This document shows, in pieces, positions 51,060-61,550 of a stretch of DNA of 64,000 nt (positions within the stretch are counted from its first letter, which is position 1; each line of letters begins with the position of its first letter). Origin of the DNA: Duganella sp. sic0402. GTDB lineage: Bacteria; Pseudomonadota; Gammaproteobacteria; Burkholderiales; Burkholderiaceae_D. The notes under the pieces are model-generated. The model had not been told where the DNA came from. It did no database searches and saw nothing but the letters and a program-made list of their open reading frames with translations. The DNA is taken from contig NZ_JAHUWK010000004.1 in NCBI RefSeq assembly GCF_019219065.1, positions 62,001-126,000 of the forward strand. Reading direction: 5' to 3'. The position numbers and the translations under genes are program-made.

Positions 51060-53525
51060 ATGACAAAACCGAAAACTTTAACGTTGTCCGTCAAGAAGCC
51101 TGCCCGCGCTGCCGCTGCGCCACTGGTGGTGCCGAAGACGACTCTATCTTATGTGATCGATAACGAAGAGGCAGCGAGCAAAGTAACGGTAGTCAAAAAG
51201 AAAACCCGCCTGAGCGCCGCTGCGGAAGCCGCCCAGGTGGATGTGGCTGCGGTCGAGACGGCGGATGAGCCGGCGAAAGCCGTCAAGGTCGCGCGCAAGA
51301 GCGCCTCGACCACGGCCACGGCTGCGGTGGACGCGCCGGCGGTTGTGGTCAAGTCGGCGCCGAAGTCGAAACTGGTCAAGGCCAAGGTGGAACCTGCGCC
51401 GGTGGTCATCTCCACCGCTGGTCCGGCTGTCAGCCAGGTGACCGATGCCGCTACGCTGGCCTCGATCGACACCTCGGGCTATCTGCTGCCAGGCGTCAAA
51501 GTGCCAGGCCGCCGTGGCCGCAAGCCATCTGAATTCACGCCGGAAAACGATGAAGTCGCGGCACTGAACGCGGTTGAACGCGCTGAACTGAAGGCCGTGT
51601 CGAAAGCCCGCGAGCGCAAGGCCAAGGGCGGCGCCGATCTGCTGGGCCTGGACCCGAAAGCTTCGGCTGAAGAGCTGGAGAAACGCCGCGCGCAGATCAA
51701 GAACCTGATCAACATGGGCAAGGAACGTGGCTTCCTGACCTATGCCGAGATCAACGACCAGCTGCCGGAAAACATCATCGATCCGGAAGCGATCGAAGGC
51801 ATTATTGCCACCTTCAACGACATGGGCATCGCGATCTACGAGCGCGCGCCGGATGCGGAAGCGCTGCTGCTGAGCGATAACGTCGCCACCGTGACCTCGG
51901 ACGACGAGGTGGAAGCGGCTGCCGCGACCGCGCTGTCGACCGTTGACTCCGACTTCGGCCGTACCACCGACCCGGTCCGCATGTATATGCGTGAAATGGG
52001 CGCCGTGGCGCTGCTGACCCGCGAAGGCGAGATCGAAATCGCCAAGCGTATCGAAGAAGGCCTGAAAGACATGATCCAGGCGATTTCCGCCTGCCCGACC
52101 ACCATCGCCGAAATCCTGGCGCTGGCTGACAAGATCGAGTCCGACGAAATGAAAGTGGACGATGTGGTCGATGGTTTCGTTGATCCCGACGAAGCAGCGC
52201 CGGCCCCGGCCGCCGCCGCTAGCTCGGATGACGAGGACGAAGAAGACGAAGATGACGGCGAGGAAGAAGATGGCGACGTGGGCGGCGGTGCTGCCGGCTA
52301 CTCGACCGAGCAACTGGCGCAGCTGAAAATCGCCGCGCTGGACAAATTCGCCTTCATTTCCGGCCAGTTCGAGAAAATGCGCAAGGCATCCGGCGGCTAC
52401 GGCTCCAAGGCCTACGTTGCCGCGCAAGAAGCGATTTCGGCCGAACTGCTGGGCATCCGCTTCACCGCCAAAGTGGTCGAGAAGCTGTGCGACACGCTGC
52501 GTGGCCAGATGGAAGAAGTGCGTTCGATCGAACGCGCCGTGCTGGACCTGTGCGTCAACCGTTGCGGCATGCCGCGCGCGCACTTCATCAAAGTCTTCCC
52601 TGGCAATGAAACCGATCTGGATTGGGTCGATGGCGAAGTCGATGCTGGCTATCCTTACAGCACCGTGCTGGGCCGTAACGTGCCAGCCGTGAAAGAACTG
52701 CAACGCAAAATGATCGACCTGCAGCAACGCGTGGCGCTGCCGCTGGCCGACCTGCGCAAGATCAACAAGCAGATGGCTGCCGGCGAGAAACGCGCCCGTC
52801 AGGCCAAGCGCGAAATGACCGTCGCCAACTTGCGTCTGGTGATCTCGATCGCCAAAAAGTACATCAACCGCGGCCTGCAATTCCTGGATCTGATCCAGGA
52901 GGGCAATATCGGTCTGCTGAAGGCGGTAGACAAGTTCGAATACCGTCGCGGCTACAAGTTCTCGACCTATGCGACCTGGTGGATACGTCAGGCCATTACG
53001 CGTTCGATCGCCGACATGGCGCGTACCATCCGTGTGCCGGTGCACATGATCGAAACTATCAACAAGATGAACCGCATCTCGCGCCAGATCATGCAGGAAA
53101 CCGGCAGCGAGCCGGACCTGGCGACCCTGGCGGTCAAGATGGAAATGCCGGAAAACAAAGTCCGCGAAATCATGAAGATCGCTAAAGAGCCGATTTCCAT
53201 GGAAACGCCAATGGGCGAGGACGGCGATTCGCAGCTGGGCGACTTCATCGAAGACAACACCACGCTGGCGCCGCTGGATGCCGCGCTGCACGCCTCGATG
53301 CGCAACGTCATCAAGGAAGTGCTGGATTCGCTGACCCCGCGCGAAGCCAAAGTGCTGCGCATGCGTTATGGCGTGGAAATGTCGAATGACCACACGCTGG
53401 AAGAAGTGGGCAAGCAATTCGACGTGACCCGCGAGCGTATCCGCCAGATCGAAGCCAAGGCGATGAGCAAGCTGCGCCAGCCATCGCGCTCGGACAAACT
53501 GAAAACCTTCCTGACGCAAAACTAA
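51060..53525 (+). CDS. rpoD: RNA polymerase sigma factor RpoD (sigma-70)
   Basis: The 821-aa housekeeping sigma factor. The first 165 or so residues are a Lys/Ala/Val-rich extension typical of Burkholderiales RpoD. Region 1.1 ([24 protein letters not shown]), region 1.2, a non-conserved insert with an acidic run (about residues 385-405), region 2 ([37 protein letters not shown]), region 3 and region 4.2 ([24 protein letters not shown]) are complete. It directs core polymerase to -35/-10 promoters. It has a structured leader and its own terminator. Confidence 0.97.
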   Translation: MTKPKTLTLSVKKPARAAAAPLVVPKTTLSYVIDNEEAASKVTVVKKKTRLSAAAEAAQVDVAAVETADEPAKAVKVARKSASTTATAAVDAPAVVVKSAPKSKLVKAKVEPAPVVISTAGPAVSQVTDAATLASIDTSGYLLPGVKVPGRRGRKPSEFTPENDEVAALNAVERAELKAVSKARERKAKGGADLLGLDPKASAEELEKRRAQIKNLINMGKERGFLTYAEINDQLPENIIDPEAIEGIIATFNDMGIAIYERAPDAEALLLSDNVATVTSDDEVEAAAATALSTVDSDFGRTTDPVRMYMREMGAVALLTREGEIEIAKRIEEGLKDMIQAISACPTTIAEILALADKIESDEMKVDDVVDGFVDPDEAAPAPAAAASSDDEDEEDEDDGEEEDGDVGGGAAGYSTEQLAQLKIAALDKFAFISGQFEKMRKASGGYGSKAYVAAQEAISAELLGIRFTAKVVEKLCDTLRGQMEEVRSIERAVLDLCVNRCGMPRAHFIKVFPGNETDLDWVDGEVDAGYPYSTVLGRNVPAVKELQRKMIDLQQRVALPLADLRKINKQMAAGEKRARQAKREMTVANLRLVISIAKKYINRGLQFLDLIQEGNIGLLKAVDKFEYRRGYKFSTYATWWIRQAITRSIADMARTIRVPVHMIETINKMNRISRQIMQETGSEPDLATLAVKMEMPENKVREIMKIAKEPISMETPMGEDGDSQLGDFIEDNTTLAPLDAALHASMRNVIKEVLDSLTPREAKVLRMRYGVEMSNDHTLEEVGKQFDVTRERIRQIEAKAMSKLRQPSRSDKLKTFLTQN

Positions 53526-53547
53526 GCGTCAGCGGAGTCAAGGAAAA

Positions 53548-53573
53548 GGGAGGCCATGCGCCTCCCTTTTTTT
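53548..53573 (+). terminator. Rho-independent terminator after rpoD
   Basis: GGGAGGC (53548-53554) pairs with GCCTCCC (53560-53566) around a 5-base loop, followed by T7. Confidence 0.88.
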
Positions 53574-53614
53574 CGTCATGCTAAGATCGCCCGCACACTG
53601 CGGAGGAGATCGCG

Positions 53615-53992
53615 ATGGACAGTCAGTTGCACGGAAGTTGTTTATGTGGCGGCGTGCGCTACAAGGCGGCGTTGCCGGTGTTTCATTCTAGCCACTGCTA
53701 TTGCACCATGTGCCAGAAGCAGCATGGCGCGGCAGCCGGCAGCTACGCCAATATGGCCCGCGCTGGTTTTGTGGTGCAGCAGGGCGCCGAGTTGATTACC
53801 GAATACGCTTCGTCCGCTGAGGGGCGGCGCGGCTTTTGCCGTGTTTGCGGTTCGACGCTGTTCTGGCGCAGCACGGCGTCGCCAGACCGGATCGCCATCA
53901 CCCTCGGCACGCTGGAGCCGGAATATGCCGGTCCGGTCGAGCGCGAGCTGTACATCGATACCAAGCCCGCCTGGCTACCGCATGGAGGCTGA
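53615..53992 (+). CDS. GFA-family (glutathione-dependent formaldehyde-activating-like) protein
   Basis: The 125-aa protein has the zinc-binding cysteine pattern of the GFA/CENP-V family: CLCGGVRY (about residues 9-16), CYCTMCQK (28-35) and CRVCG (73-77). Family members bind zinc and are named after an S-hydroxymethylglutathione synthase, but most, probably including this one, have no proven activity. Its stop overlaps the region just before the next small gene, suggesting a two-gene unit. Confidence 0.9.
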   Translation: MDSQLHGSCLCGGVRYKAALPVFHSSHCYCTMCQKQHGAAAGSYANMARAGFVVQQGAELITEYASSAEGRRGFCRVCGSTLFWRSTASPDRIAITLGTLEPEYAGPVERELYIDTKPAWLPHGG

Positions 53993-53994
53993 TG

Positions 53995-54231
53995 ATGCCT
54001 GTCAAGGAGATGGATGGCTACGAGGTCGAGTTCACCGGCGAATTGCTGGAAGGTAGCGAGCAGTGGGGCGCTTACGTTTCCATCTTCGCGCCGTCAGATA
54101 ACCCGATGCATATGAATAACGTCTACCCGAAGCGGCGGGTGGCGGCCGACCAGGCCTTTACCGATCAGCAGTCTGCCGAAGCGGAAGCTGAGCGCGCCGT
54201 GCCCGGTATTCTGGAAGAACTGCGCGCATAA
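53995..54231 (+). CDS. Small hypothetical protein, 78 aa
   Basis: A small acidic soluble protein with a beta-type N-terminal half (YEVEFTGELLEGSEQWGAYVSIF) and a helical C-terminus rich in Ala and Glu. GGAGG (53984-53988) lies six bases before the ATG at 53995. It follows the GFA gene by two bases and is likely cotranscribed. No family recognised. Confidence 0.7.
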   Translation: MPVKEMDGYEVEFTGELLEGSEQWGAYVSIFAPSDNPMHMNNVYPKRRVAADQAFTDQQSAEAEAERAVPGILEELRA

Positions 54232-54232
54232 G

Positions 54233-54256
54233 AAAACGCCCCGACTGAGCGGGGCG
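54233..54256 (-). terminator. Rho-independent terminator after ppc
   Basis: CGCCCCG (54237-54243) pairs with CGGGGCG (54250-54256) around a 6-base loop. On the minus strand the stem is followed by TTTT, so it ends ppc; it may also slow transcription from the GFA side. Confidence 0.7.
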
Positions 54257-54263
54257 CTGCTTC

Positions 54264-57077
54264 TTAGCCAGTGTTGCGCAAACCTGCCGCGACACCATTA
54301 ATTGACAAGTGAATGCCGCGATGCACCCGCTCATCGGCCTTGCTTTCCGACGACAGCGCGCGGTGGCGCTTGATCAGTTCGACCTGCAAGTGGTTCAGCG
54401 GATCGAGGTAGGCGAAGCGGTTCTGGATCGAGCGCGCCAGCAGCGGATTGCCGGCCAGGCGTTCGCCGGCGCCGGTGATGCTTTCCAGGATGCTGATGGT
54501 GTTCGCGTGCTCTTCGGTGATGCGCTTGAAGATGCGTTCACGCAGCTCTTTATCTTGCACCAGTTCAGCGTAGCGCGAAGCAATTGCCAGGTCGGTCTTG
54601 GCCAGCACCATATCCATATTCGACAGCAGCGTGGCAAACAGTGGCCAGTGCTTGAACATGGCTTGCAGTTGCGCCAGGCGCTCGGCCTTGTCGCCGTCGG
54701 CAATCCAGCCGCCGATGGCGCTGGCGAAACCATACCACCCCGGCAGCAGCAAACGGCACTGGCCCCACGAGAAGCCCCATGGAATCGCCCGCAGGTCTTC
54801 AATCCGCTTGGTCGATTTGCGCGAAGCAGGGCGTGAACCGAGGTTCAGCTCGGCGATCTCGGCAATCGGCGTGGCGGTGAAGAAGTAGTCGGTGAAGCCC
54901 GGAGTTTCATAGACCAGATTGCGGTAGGCCTTGTAGGCGCGATCGGAAATCTCGGCCATGATGGTTTCGAACTGGCGCAGCTGCTTGCTGTGCTCGGAGT
55001 CTTCCGGCTGCGGCAGCAGGCTGGCTTCCAGCGTCGCCGCCACCAGCAGCTCCAGGTTGCGGCGGCCGATGTCCTTGTTGGAGAACTTCGACGCGATGAT
55101 CTCGCCCTGTTCGGTCAGGCGGATCTGGCCGTTGACGGTGCCATGCGGCTGCGCCAGGATGGCGTCGTACGATGGACCGCCGCCACGGCCGACCGTGCCG
55201 CCACGGCCATGGAACAGGCGCAGCTTGACGCCGGCTTTTTCAAACACGGTCACCAGATTGGTTTCGGCCTTGTACAGTTCCCAGTTGGAGGTGAGGAAGC
55301 CGCCGTCCTTGTTGGAGTCCGAATAGCCCAGCATGACTTCCTGGATCTGGCCTTGCTTGGCGATCAGTTCTTTCACCAGTGGAATCGCCATCACCGCTTC
55401 CATGATGCCGGAGGCGCGTTGCAGGTCGGGGATGGTTTCGAACAGCGGGATCACCATCAGGTCCAGTTCTTTTTCCGCGATGCGCAGCAGGCCGAGCTCT
55501 TTTTGCAGCAGCAGCACTTCCAGCAGGTCGGAAACCGTTTCGGTGTGCGAGATGATGTAGTTGCGGATCGCGCGTGAACCATAGCGGGCGCGGATCTCGC
55601 GCGCCGCGCGCAGCACGCCCAGTTCGGAAACCGTCTCGGCCGAATAATTCACGTACGGCGAATTCAGCAGGCGCGGTTGCGCCAGTTCGCTCAGCAGCAG
55701 CTTGACCTTGGCGTCTTCGTCCAGCGCGGCGTAGTCGGCCTGCACGCCGGAGGTGGAGAACAGCTCGGCCAGCACGCGCTCGTGGATGTCCGACGACTGG
55801 CGCATGTCCAGCGACGCCAGATGGAAGCCGAAGATGTCGGCGGCGCGCTTCAGCGTGGCCAGGCGCGGCTGCACCAGCACGCTGCCGTGGTTGGCGTTGA
55901 GCGAATCGATCAGCACTTGCAGGTCGGTGGCGAAGGCGCGCGCGTCGGCGTACGGCTCGGCGTGGCCAACTTCCTTGCGCAGGATGTTGGTGGCGCCCAG
56001 CGCACGCGCGGTCGAGGCCAGGCGCGCATAAATGCCGATCAGCGCGCGGCGGTAGGGCTCATCGGCGCGGTGATCGGAGGTGTCCGGCGACTGGTCGGCC
56101 AAGGCTTGCAGTTGCGGCGAGCAGGCGATCATCAGGGTCGAGATCGACAATTCGGCGCCCAGCGTGTGCGCTTCTTCCAGATAGAAGTCGAGGATGGTGG
56201 TAGCCTGGCGCGTCAGCGCGTGCGACATGGTATTGCCGTTGACGTTGGGATTGCCGTCGCGGTCGCCGCCGATCCAGCTGCCCATCTGTACATACGGCGC
56301 GTCGAGTTGCACGCTTGTGCCGTAGTGATGGGCGATGTCCTGTTCGATGTCATCGTACAACCCCGGCAGCTCGCGCAGGAAAGTGATGCGGTAGTAGGAC
56401 AGGGCGTTTTCGATTTCGTCGGCCACCGTCAGCTTGGAGTAGCGCAGCATGCGGGTCTGCCACAGCGTGGCGATGCGCGCGCGCAGCAGATGCAGGTTGG
56501 CGGCGGTTTCCTTCGGCGTCAGCGGCAGGTCGCGCTCGGCCAGCAGGCGCGCGATGTCGTGTTCCGCATCCAGGATGGATTTACGCTGCACCTCGGTCGG
56601 GTGGGCGGTCAGTACCGGCGAGATCAGTGCCTCCTGGAAGAAGGTGGACACGGTTTCCTGCGCGACGCCCGCCTGTTTCAGCTTGCACAGCGCGTAGTTG
56701 ACGCTGCCTTGCTGCGGATTGGAACCGGCCAGCAGGTGCGCGCGGCGGCGGCGGATGTGGTGCTGGTCTTCCGCGATATTGGCCAGGTGCGAGAAGTAGG
56801 AGAAGGCGCGCACCACCGAGATGGTTTGCTCCTTGGTCAGGATTTTCAGCATGCCATCCAGCTCTTTGGCGGCGCCGGCGTCGGCTTCGCGGCGGAAGCG
56901 CACGGCGGTTTGCCGGATGGTTTCGACCACGGCGTAGACTTCCTCGCCTTCCTGGTCGCGCAAGACGTCGCCCAGCAGGCGACCTAATAAGCGAATGTCT
57001 TCTTTCAGAGGGGCATCCTTATCGGCGCCCGGTTGTTCAGCAGTTGGTTCGTTGAATGCACTAGATTGATTTGCCAT
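54264..57077 (-). CDS. ppc: Phosphoenolpyruvate carboxylase
   Basis: The 937-aa enzyme adds bicarbonate to PEP to give oxaloacetate, refilling the TCA cycle. The two active-site signatures are present: VLTAHPTEVQRKS (catalytic His near residue 155) and the C-terminal VMLGYSDSNKDGGFLTSNW with nearby FHGRGGTVGRGGGPS. The extreme C-terminus ends NTG as usual for this enzyme. Length is normal. It is divergent from the hem operon, a common Burkholderiales arrangement. Confidence 0.97.
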   Translation of the reverse strand: MANQSSAFNEPTAEQPGADKDAPLKEDIRLLGRLLGDVLRDQEGEEVYAVVETIRQTAVRFRREADAGAAKELDGMLKILTKEQTISVVRAFSYFSHLANIAEDQHHIRRRRAHLLAGSNPQQGSVNYALCKLKQAGVAQETVSTFFQEALISPVLTAHPTEVQRKSILDAEHDIARLLAERDLPLTPKETAANLHLLRARIATLWQTRMLRYSKLTVADEIENALSYYRITFLRELPGLYDDIEQDIAHHYGTSVQLDAPYVQMGSWIGGDRDGNPNVNGNTMSHALTRQATTILDFYLEEAHTLGAELSISTLMIACSPQLQALADQSPDTSDHRADEPYRRALIGIYARLASTARALGATNILRKEVGHAEPYADARAFATDLQVLIDSLNANHGSVLVQPRLATLKRAADIFGFHLASLDMRQSSDIHERVLAELFSTSGVQADYAALDEDAKVKLLLSELAQPRLLNSPYVNYSAETVSELGVLRAAREIRARYGSRAIRNYIISHTETVSDLLEVLLLQKELGLLRIAEKELDLMVIPLFETIPDLQRASGIMEAVMAIPLVKELIAKQGQIQEVMLGYSDSNKDGGFLTSNWELYKAETNLVTVFEKAGVKLRLFHGRGGTVGRGGGPSYDAILAQPHGTVNGQIRLTEQGEIIASKFSNKDIGRRNLELLVAATLEASLLPQPEDSEHSKQLRQFETIMAEISDRAYKAYRNLVYETPGFTDYFFTATPIAEIAELNLGSRPASRKSTKRIEDLRAIPWGFSWGQCRLLLPGWYGFASAIGGWIADGDKAERLAQLQAMFKHWPLFATLLSNMDMVLAKTDLAIASRYAELVQDKELRERIFKRITEEHANTISILESITGAGERLAGNPLLARSIQNRFAYLDPLNHLQVELIKRHRALSSESKADERVHRGIHLSINGVAAGLRNTG

Positions 57078-57223
57078 GTGTTAAGCCACAAAGAGGTGAA
57101 AATATCGGTGCACGGGCGCTTAACCCGGTTTTGCAAAGTGAGCATGCTAAAATTTGTGATCTTAAACACGCGCGTGGTACTGGCTTGTGCCGGTAAGCGT
57201 CAGCTACAGCGAAAGAACTGGTT

Positions 57224-58258
57224 TTGAAAACATCCGAATTGGGCTCCGTTGACCCTAAGAACTCCCCATCCAGATTAGTGATCGCCTCGCGTGAGTCCCG
57301 GCTCGCCATGTGGCAAGCAGAACATGTCCGCGATCGCTTGACATTATTATATCCGCAGTGCGATGTCAAAATTGTCGGAATGACGACCCGTGGCGATCAA
57401 ATTCTGGATCGCACCTTGTCCAAAGTCGGCGGCAAAGGACTGTTTGTTAAAGAACTTGAAGTGGCCATGGCCGAAGGCCGCGCCGACCTGGCTGTGCACT
57501 CGCTGAAGGATGTGCCGATGGAGCTGCCGGAAGGGTTCGCGCTGGCCGCCGTGCTGGAGCGCGAAGACCCGCGCGACGCCTTCGTTTCCAACGATTACGC
57601 TTCGCTCGACGAACTGCCGGCTGGCGCCATTGTCGGCACCAGCAGCCTGCGCCGCCAGGCGCTGATCGCCGCACGCTATCCGCAACTGGTGATCAAGCCG
57701 CTGCGTGGTAATCTGGATACACGGCTGGCCAAACTGGACCGGGGCGACTACGCCGCGATCATCCTTGCCGCCGCTGGCCTGAAGCGTTTGGGTTTGCCAC
57801 ATCGCATCCGCTCGCTGCTCGACCCTGCCAGCAGCTTGCCGGCCGCCGGCCAGGGCGCGATGGCGATTGAAATCGCCGAACGCAGCGACGGCCTTGATCT
57901 GATGGCGATACTGGCGCCGTTGAACCACACGGCCACCGAACAAGCTGTGACCGCCGAGCGCAAAGTCTCCAAAGTGTTTGGCGGCAGCTGCCAGGTGCCG
58001 CTGGCTGCTTACGCAACGGTGGACGGCACGGACATGCATCTGCGCGCCATGGTCGCCACGCCGGACGGCCTGCGCATCGCCAGCGCCGAAGTGCGCGGCG
58101 CCGCCGCCGAGGCTGAAGCCTTGGGCGCGCAAGCCGCGGAATTGCTGCGCGCGCAGGATGCGGAAGATATCCTGTCGTCGTGCCTGAGCGAAGCGGCGCA
58201 AGCCGAGGCCGACGCCCGTTCGGCCACGCTGGCCGGCGCGGGCAAGCCGGGCGCGTGA
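57224..58258 (+). CDS. hemC: Porphobilinogen deaminase (hydroxymethylbilane synthase)
   Basis: The 344-aa enzyme polymerises four porphobilinogen molecules into hydroxymethylbilane in heme synthesis. Seen are [31 protein letters not shown] (catalytic Asp), the phosphate/substrate Arg loop GTSSLRRQA and the cofactor Cys in [11 protein letters not shown]. The start appears to be TTG at 57224, since no ATG or GTG gives the conserved N-terminus with room to spare; this suggests modest translation. First gene of hemCDXY. Confidence 0.95.
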   Translation: MKTSELGSVDPKNSPSRLVIASRESRLAMWQAEHVRDRLTLLYPQCDVKIVGMTTRGDQILDRTLSKVGGKGLFVKELEVAMAEGRADLAVHSLKDVPMELPEGFALAAVLEREDPRDAFVSNDYASLDELPAGAIVGTSSLRRQALIAARYPQLVIKPLRGNLDTRLAKLDRGDYAAIILAAAGLKRLGLPHRIRSLLDPASSLPAAGQGAMAIEIAERSDGLDLMAILAPLNHTATEQAVTAERKVSKVFGGSCQVPLAAYATVDGTDMHLRAMVATPDGLRIASAEVRGAAAEAEALGAQAAELLRAQDAEDILSSCLSEAAQAEADARSATLAGAGKPGA

Positions 58259-58265
58259 TCCGGGG

Positions 58266-59045
58266 ATGACCGGCGCTGTCGTCATCACCCGTCCATTGGC
58301 GCAAGCCGCACCGCTGGCGCAGCGCGTTGCCGCGCTGGGCCGGGAAGTCGAAATATTGCCGCTGTTGGAAATCGCCCCGCTGGCAGATCAGGCGCAGCTG
58401 CTGGCGGCGCTGGCGCGGCTGGACCAGTACGCGATGGTGGCTTTCGTGTCGCCGAACGCGGTCGATGCCGCCTTCGCGCATATCCGGCAATGGCCGGCCG
58501 GCGTCACGGCGGCCGTGGTGGGCGAGGGCAGCCGCGCCGCGCTGGCGGCCCATGGCGTGGCCGACATCATCAGCCCGGCCGACAGCGCCCACAGCGATTC
58601 CGAGCATCTGCTGCAAACACTCGACCTGGCGGCGCTGAAGGGCAAGCCGGTGCTGATCATCCGTGGCGAAAGCGGCCGCGAACTGATGGCCGATGGCTTG
58701 CGCGACGCCGGCGCGGTGGTCGACGTGGCGCCAGCCTACCGCCGCTCGTTGCCGGCGCTGACGCCGGAACTGGCCGCCCGGCTGAAACGTTTGCTGACGC
58801 AGCAAAACGACTGGATCATCACCAGTTCCGAGGCTTTGCGCGGTTTGTGCGACCTTCTTGCAAAAGTTGACTTGCAGCATCCTAACGCGATGCAGCACAA
58901 TAGCGTTGTAGCTATGCAACAGCAGCATTTGATTGTGCCACACGCCCGAATTGCCGAAACGGCAAATAATTTAGGATTTTCCAAGCTGACGCTCACAGGA
59001 TCAGGCGACGAACGCCTGCTGGCCGCGTTACAATCACGCCTATGA
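58266..59045 (+). CDS. hemD: Uroporphyrinogen-III synthase
   Basis: The 259-aa protein closes hydroxymethylbilane to uroporphyrinogen III. HemD is poorly conserved, but the two-lobed pattern is visible (VVITRPLAQAAPLAQRV; FVSPNAVDAAF; PVLIIRGESGRELMADGL; WIITSSEALRGL). It begins eight bases after hemC and overlaps hemX by ATGA, so the operon is tightly coupled. Confidence 0.92.
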   Translation: MTGAVVITRPLAQAAPLAQRVAALGREVEILPLLEIAPLADQAQLLAALARLDQYAMVAFVSPNAVDAAFAHIRQWPAGVTAAVVGEGSRAALAAHGVADIISPADSAHSDSEHLLQTLDLAALKGKPVLIIRGESGRELMADGLRDAGAVVDVAPAYRRSLPALTPELAARLKRLLTQQNDWIITSSEALRGLCDLLAKVDLQHPNAMQHNSVVAMQQQHLIVPHARIAETANNLGFSKLTLTGSGDERLLAALQSRL

Positions 59046-60196
59046 ACGATTTGCCTACCTTACCCGACCCAGCCGTTTCGTCCGCCAAGGCCGCCGAAAC
59101 CCCGCCTGCGCCGCCGTCGCAGCCTGAACAGAGCTTGCTTGAGACCTTGCAGCAGCCGCAAGTGCTGCTGGCCGGCATCGCCATGCTGGTGATCATGCTG
59201 GCGGCGCAGACCTGGTCGTCGCATGCGCGCGTCAACAAGCTGCGCGAGGAAATGGCGACGCGCCTGCAAAAAGGCGACGCCTTGAATGCCGACACCGGCA
59301 ATCTGGTACGCAACGTGCAAGAAAGCACCAAGGAGCTGCAGACCAAGGTGGCGCTGCTGGAGAGCAAACAGCTGGAAGCGCAAAGCCAGCAACTGGCGCT
59401 GGAGCAGCTGTACCAGGACCTGTCAAAAAATCGCGATGAGTGGGCGCTGACGGAAATCGAACAAGTGCTCTCAACCGCATCGCAGCAGCTGCAACTGGCC
59501 GGCAATGTGCCGGGCGCGCTGATCGCGCTGCAAAATGCCGACCGCAGCCTGTCGCGCTCGGACAAGCCGCAATTCATCACCATCCGCCGCGCCATTGCGC
59601 GCGACACCGACAAGCTGAAAGCGCTGCCGAGCGTGGATTCGGTCGGCGTGGCGCTGCGCCTGGACAACGCCATCGCGCAAATCGACACGCTGCCGATGCT
59701 GTCGGACGAAAAACCGACGCTGCCGGCGCCGCCTGAAAAGAAAGCCAAGCCGGCCAAGGTCGCGCACGACAAGCATGGCAAACCGGTCAAGGTGGAAGAA
59801 CCTGTCACCAGCCCATGGCTGCAATCGTTGCAGGACGGCTGGACCGGCTGGAGCAGCGAGATGTGGACCGATGTGCGTCAGCTGATCCGCGTGCGTAATG
59901 TCGAAACGCCGGAAGCGCTGATGATGTCGCCGACCCAGGCTTACTTCATGCGCGAGAACCTCAAGCTGCGCCTGCTGAATGCCCGCATGGCGCTGCTGTC
60001 GCGTAACGAAGGCGCTTTCCGGGCCGACCTGATCGCGGCGCAGGAAGCGCTGACCAAGTATTTCGACACCCGCGCTCGCTCCACCCAGACCGTGCAGACG
60101 CTGCTGCGCCAGGTCCAGAGCAGCAATCTGGCGATTGAGATGCCGACCTTGTCGGACAGCCTGAACGCCGTGCGCAACTACAAAGCGAAGCCATAG
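59042..60196 (+). CDS. hemX: HemX, membrane protein of the heme operon
   Basis: The 384-aa protein has a Pro/Ala-rich cytoplasmic start, one membrane segment (about residues 38-56), a long coiled coil (about 60-125) and the HemX domain (ALTEIEQVLSTASQQLQLAGN, ALIALQNADRSL). It is often annotated as uroporphyrinogen-III C-methyltransferase, but it lacks the SAM methylase fold, and its true function in heme synthesis is not settled. An insert rich in Lys/Pro/Ala lies around residues 225-250. Confidence 0.92.
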   Translation: MNDLPTLPDPAVSSAKAAETPPAPPSQPEQSLLETLQQPQVLLAGIAMLVIMLAAQTWSSHARVNKLREEMATRLQKGDALNADTGNLVRNVQESTKELQTKVALLESKQLEAQSQQLALEQLYQDLSKNRDEWALTEIEQVLSTASQQLQLAGNVPGALIALQNADRSLSRSDKPQFITIRRAIARDTDKLKALPSVDSVGVALRLDNAIAQIDTLPMLSDEKPTLPAPPEKKAKPAKVAHDKHGKPVKVEEPVTSPWLQSLQDGWTGWSSEMWTDVRQLIRVRNVETPEALMMSPTQAYFMRENLKLRLLNARMALLSRNEGAFRADLIAAQEALTKYFDTRARSTQTVQTLLRQVQSSNLAIEMPTLSDSLNAVRNYKAKP

Positions 60197-60198
60197 TC

Positions 60199-61395
60199 AT
60201 GCGTTTATTCCTCTGGTTAGTCGCCATGATGGCCGCCGCCATCGGCATTGCCGTGACGGCGCGTTTCAATCCGGGCAATGTGGTGCTGTTCTATCCGCCG
60301 TACCGTTTCGACTTGTCGCTGAACTTCTTCGTGGTGCTGGAAGTGGCGTTGTTCGCCTTCCTGTATGTCGTGATCCGCGCCTTCCGCGCGACGGTCAAGA
60401 TGCCGGGCAAGGTGGCGGCCTACCGTCAGCAAAAGCGCGAGCGCGACGGCAACAAAGGCCTGCGCGAAGCGCTGAAGGCGCTGTTTGAAGGCCGCTTCGG
60501 CCACGCCGAAAAGGCCGCCTTGCGCGCCTCCGAGCTGCCTGAGAATGCCGGCGTGGCGGCGCTGATCGGCGCCCGCGCGGCGCACCGCATGCGCCAGTCG
60601 GCGCGCCGCGATCAATGGCTGAACAAGCTGGTCGACGACAACGCGATGAAGACCGCGCGCCTGATGACCATGACCGAGTTGCTGGTCGATGACCACCAGC
60701 CGGAGCAGGCGCTGGAAGCGGTGCGTGAGCTGAACGCCAGCGGCACCCGTCACATCCACGCCTTGCAGATGTCGCTGAAAGCGCAGCAGCAGGCCAAGAA
60801 CTGGCCGGAAGTGCTGCGTCTGGTGCGCTCGCTGGACAAGCACCGCGCGCTGCATCCGGCGCTGTCGTCGCGTCTGCGCGAGCTGGCCTACGACGATTTG
60901 CTGTCGGACACCAGCCATGATGCCGAATCGCTGCTGCGGGTCTGGGCTACGGTGCCGACCTCGGACCGCATCAAGCCTTATGTTGCCTGCCGCGCGGCCA
61001 CCGCGCTGAACGCGCGCGGCCTGCACGACGAAGCGCGCCGCGTCGCCGAAGAATCGCTGGCCGCAGACTGGGACGACCGCGTAGTCCGCACCTACCGCGA
61101 AGCCGCCGCTCCGGCCGGCTCAGCCGCGCTGCTGATGCAGATCGAACACTGCGAGGGCTGGGCCAATACCCGCCCGACCGACGCCGAACTGGCACTGACG
61201 CTGGGCTCGCTGTGCCTGAAGCAAAAACTGTGGGGCAAGGCGCAGCGCTATCTGGAGCAAGCTTTGTCGGACGCTTCCGATCCACGCATGGTGCGCGAAT
61301 CCCACCTCAAACTGGCGCAGCTGCACGAAGCACTAGGCCAGCAAGAAGAAGCCGCCAACCACTACCGCCAGTGCGCACTGGCAACCATCCTCTAA
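60199..61395 (+). CDS. hemY: HemY, TPR membrane protein of the heme operon
   Basis: The 398-aa protein has two N-terminal membrane segments (about residues 1-22 and 35-57) and the HemY_N domain, followed by TPR repeats (for example SLCLKQKLWGKAQRYLEQALSD and LAQLHEALGQQEEAANHY at the C-terminus). It is distinct from the HemY protoporphyrinogen oxidase of Gram-positives. Probably a scaffold for late heme enzymes. It begins two bases after hemX and ends the operon. Confidence 0.93.
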   Translation: MRLFLWLVAMMAAAIGIAVTARFNPGNVVLFYPPYRFDLSLNFFVVLEVALFAFLYVVIRAFRATVKMPGKVAAYRQQKRERDGNKGLREALKALFEGRFGHAEKAALRASELPENAGVAALIGARAAHRMRQSARRDQWLNKLVDDNAMKTARLMTMTELLVDDHQPEQALEAVRELNASGTRHIHALQMSLKAQQQAKNWPEVLRLVRSLDKHRALHPALSSRLRELAYDDLLSDTSHDAESLLRVWATVPTSDRIKPYVACRAATALNARGLHDEARRVAEESLAADWDDRVVRTYREAAAPAGSAALLMQIEHCEGWANTRPTDAELALTLGSLCLKQKLWGKAQRYLEQALSDASDPRMVRESHLKLAQLHEALGQQEEAANHYRQCALATIL

Positions 61396-61399
61396 ACAG

Positions 61400-61428
61400 A
61401 TGGCCGGTCCTCACCGGCCATTTTCTTT
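61400..61428 (+). terminator. Rho-independent terminator after hemCDXY
   Basis: ATGGCCGG (61400-61407) pairs with CCGGCCAT (61414-61421) around a 6-base loop, followed by TTTCTTT. Confidence 0.75.
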
Positions 61429-61447
61429 CCCGGATACCTTTTCCTTG

Positions 61448-61528
61448 TCAGATGACGAATCGTGTCAGGATAGGGATCAGGCCGACCAGCAGGGTGTGGA
61501 TCAGCCATTTGTTGTTCGAGGAAATCAT
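61448..61528 (-). CDS. Tiny membrane protein candidate, 26 aa
   Basis: The frame starts MISSNNKWLIHTLLVG, runs through a hydrophobic stretch (about residues 9-26) and ends in Val-Ile-stop, so it could span the membrane once. AGAGG lies eight bases before the ATG. It follows the persulfide dioxygenase-rhodanese gene on the same strand, with a 19-bp palindrome in between. Expression is not proven. The good ribosome site and coherent hydrophobic pattern make it more credible than a random frame. Confidence 0.5.
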   Translation of the reverse strand: MISSNNKWLIHTLLVGLIPILTRFVI

Positions 61529-61550
61529 GAGCGGAACCTCTGGGCGGTGC

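Noticed and set aside
51144..53519. Long minus-strand open frame opposite rpoD
   Set aside because: Same GC-bias effect. rpoD is certain, and the antisense product is His/Arg/Gln-rich low-complexity sequence.
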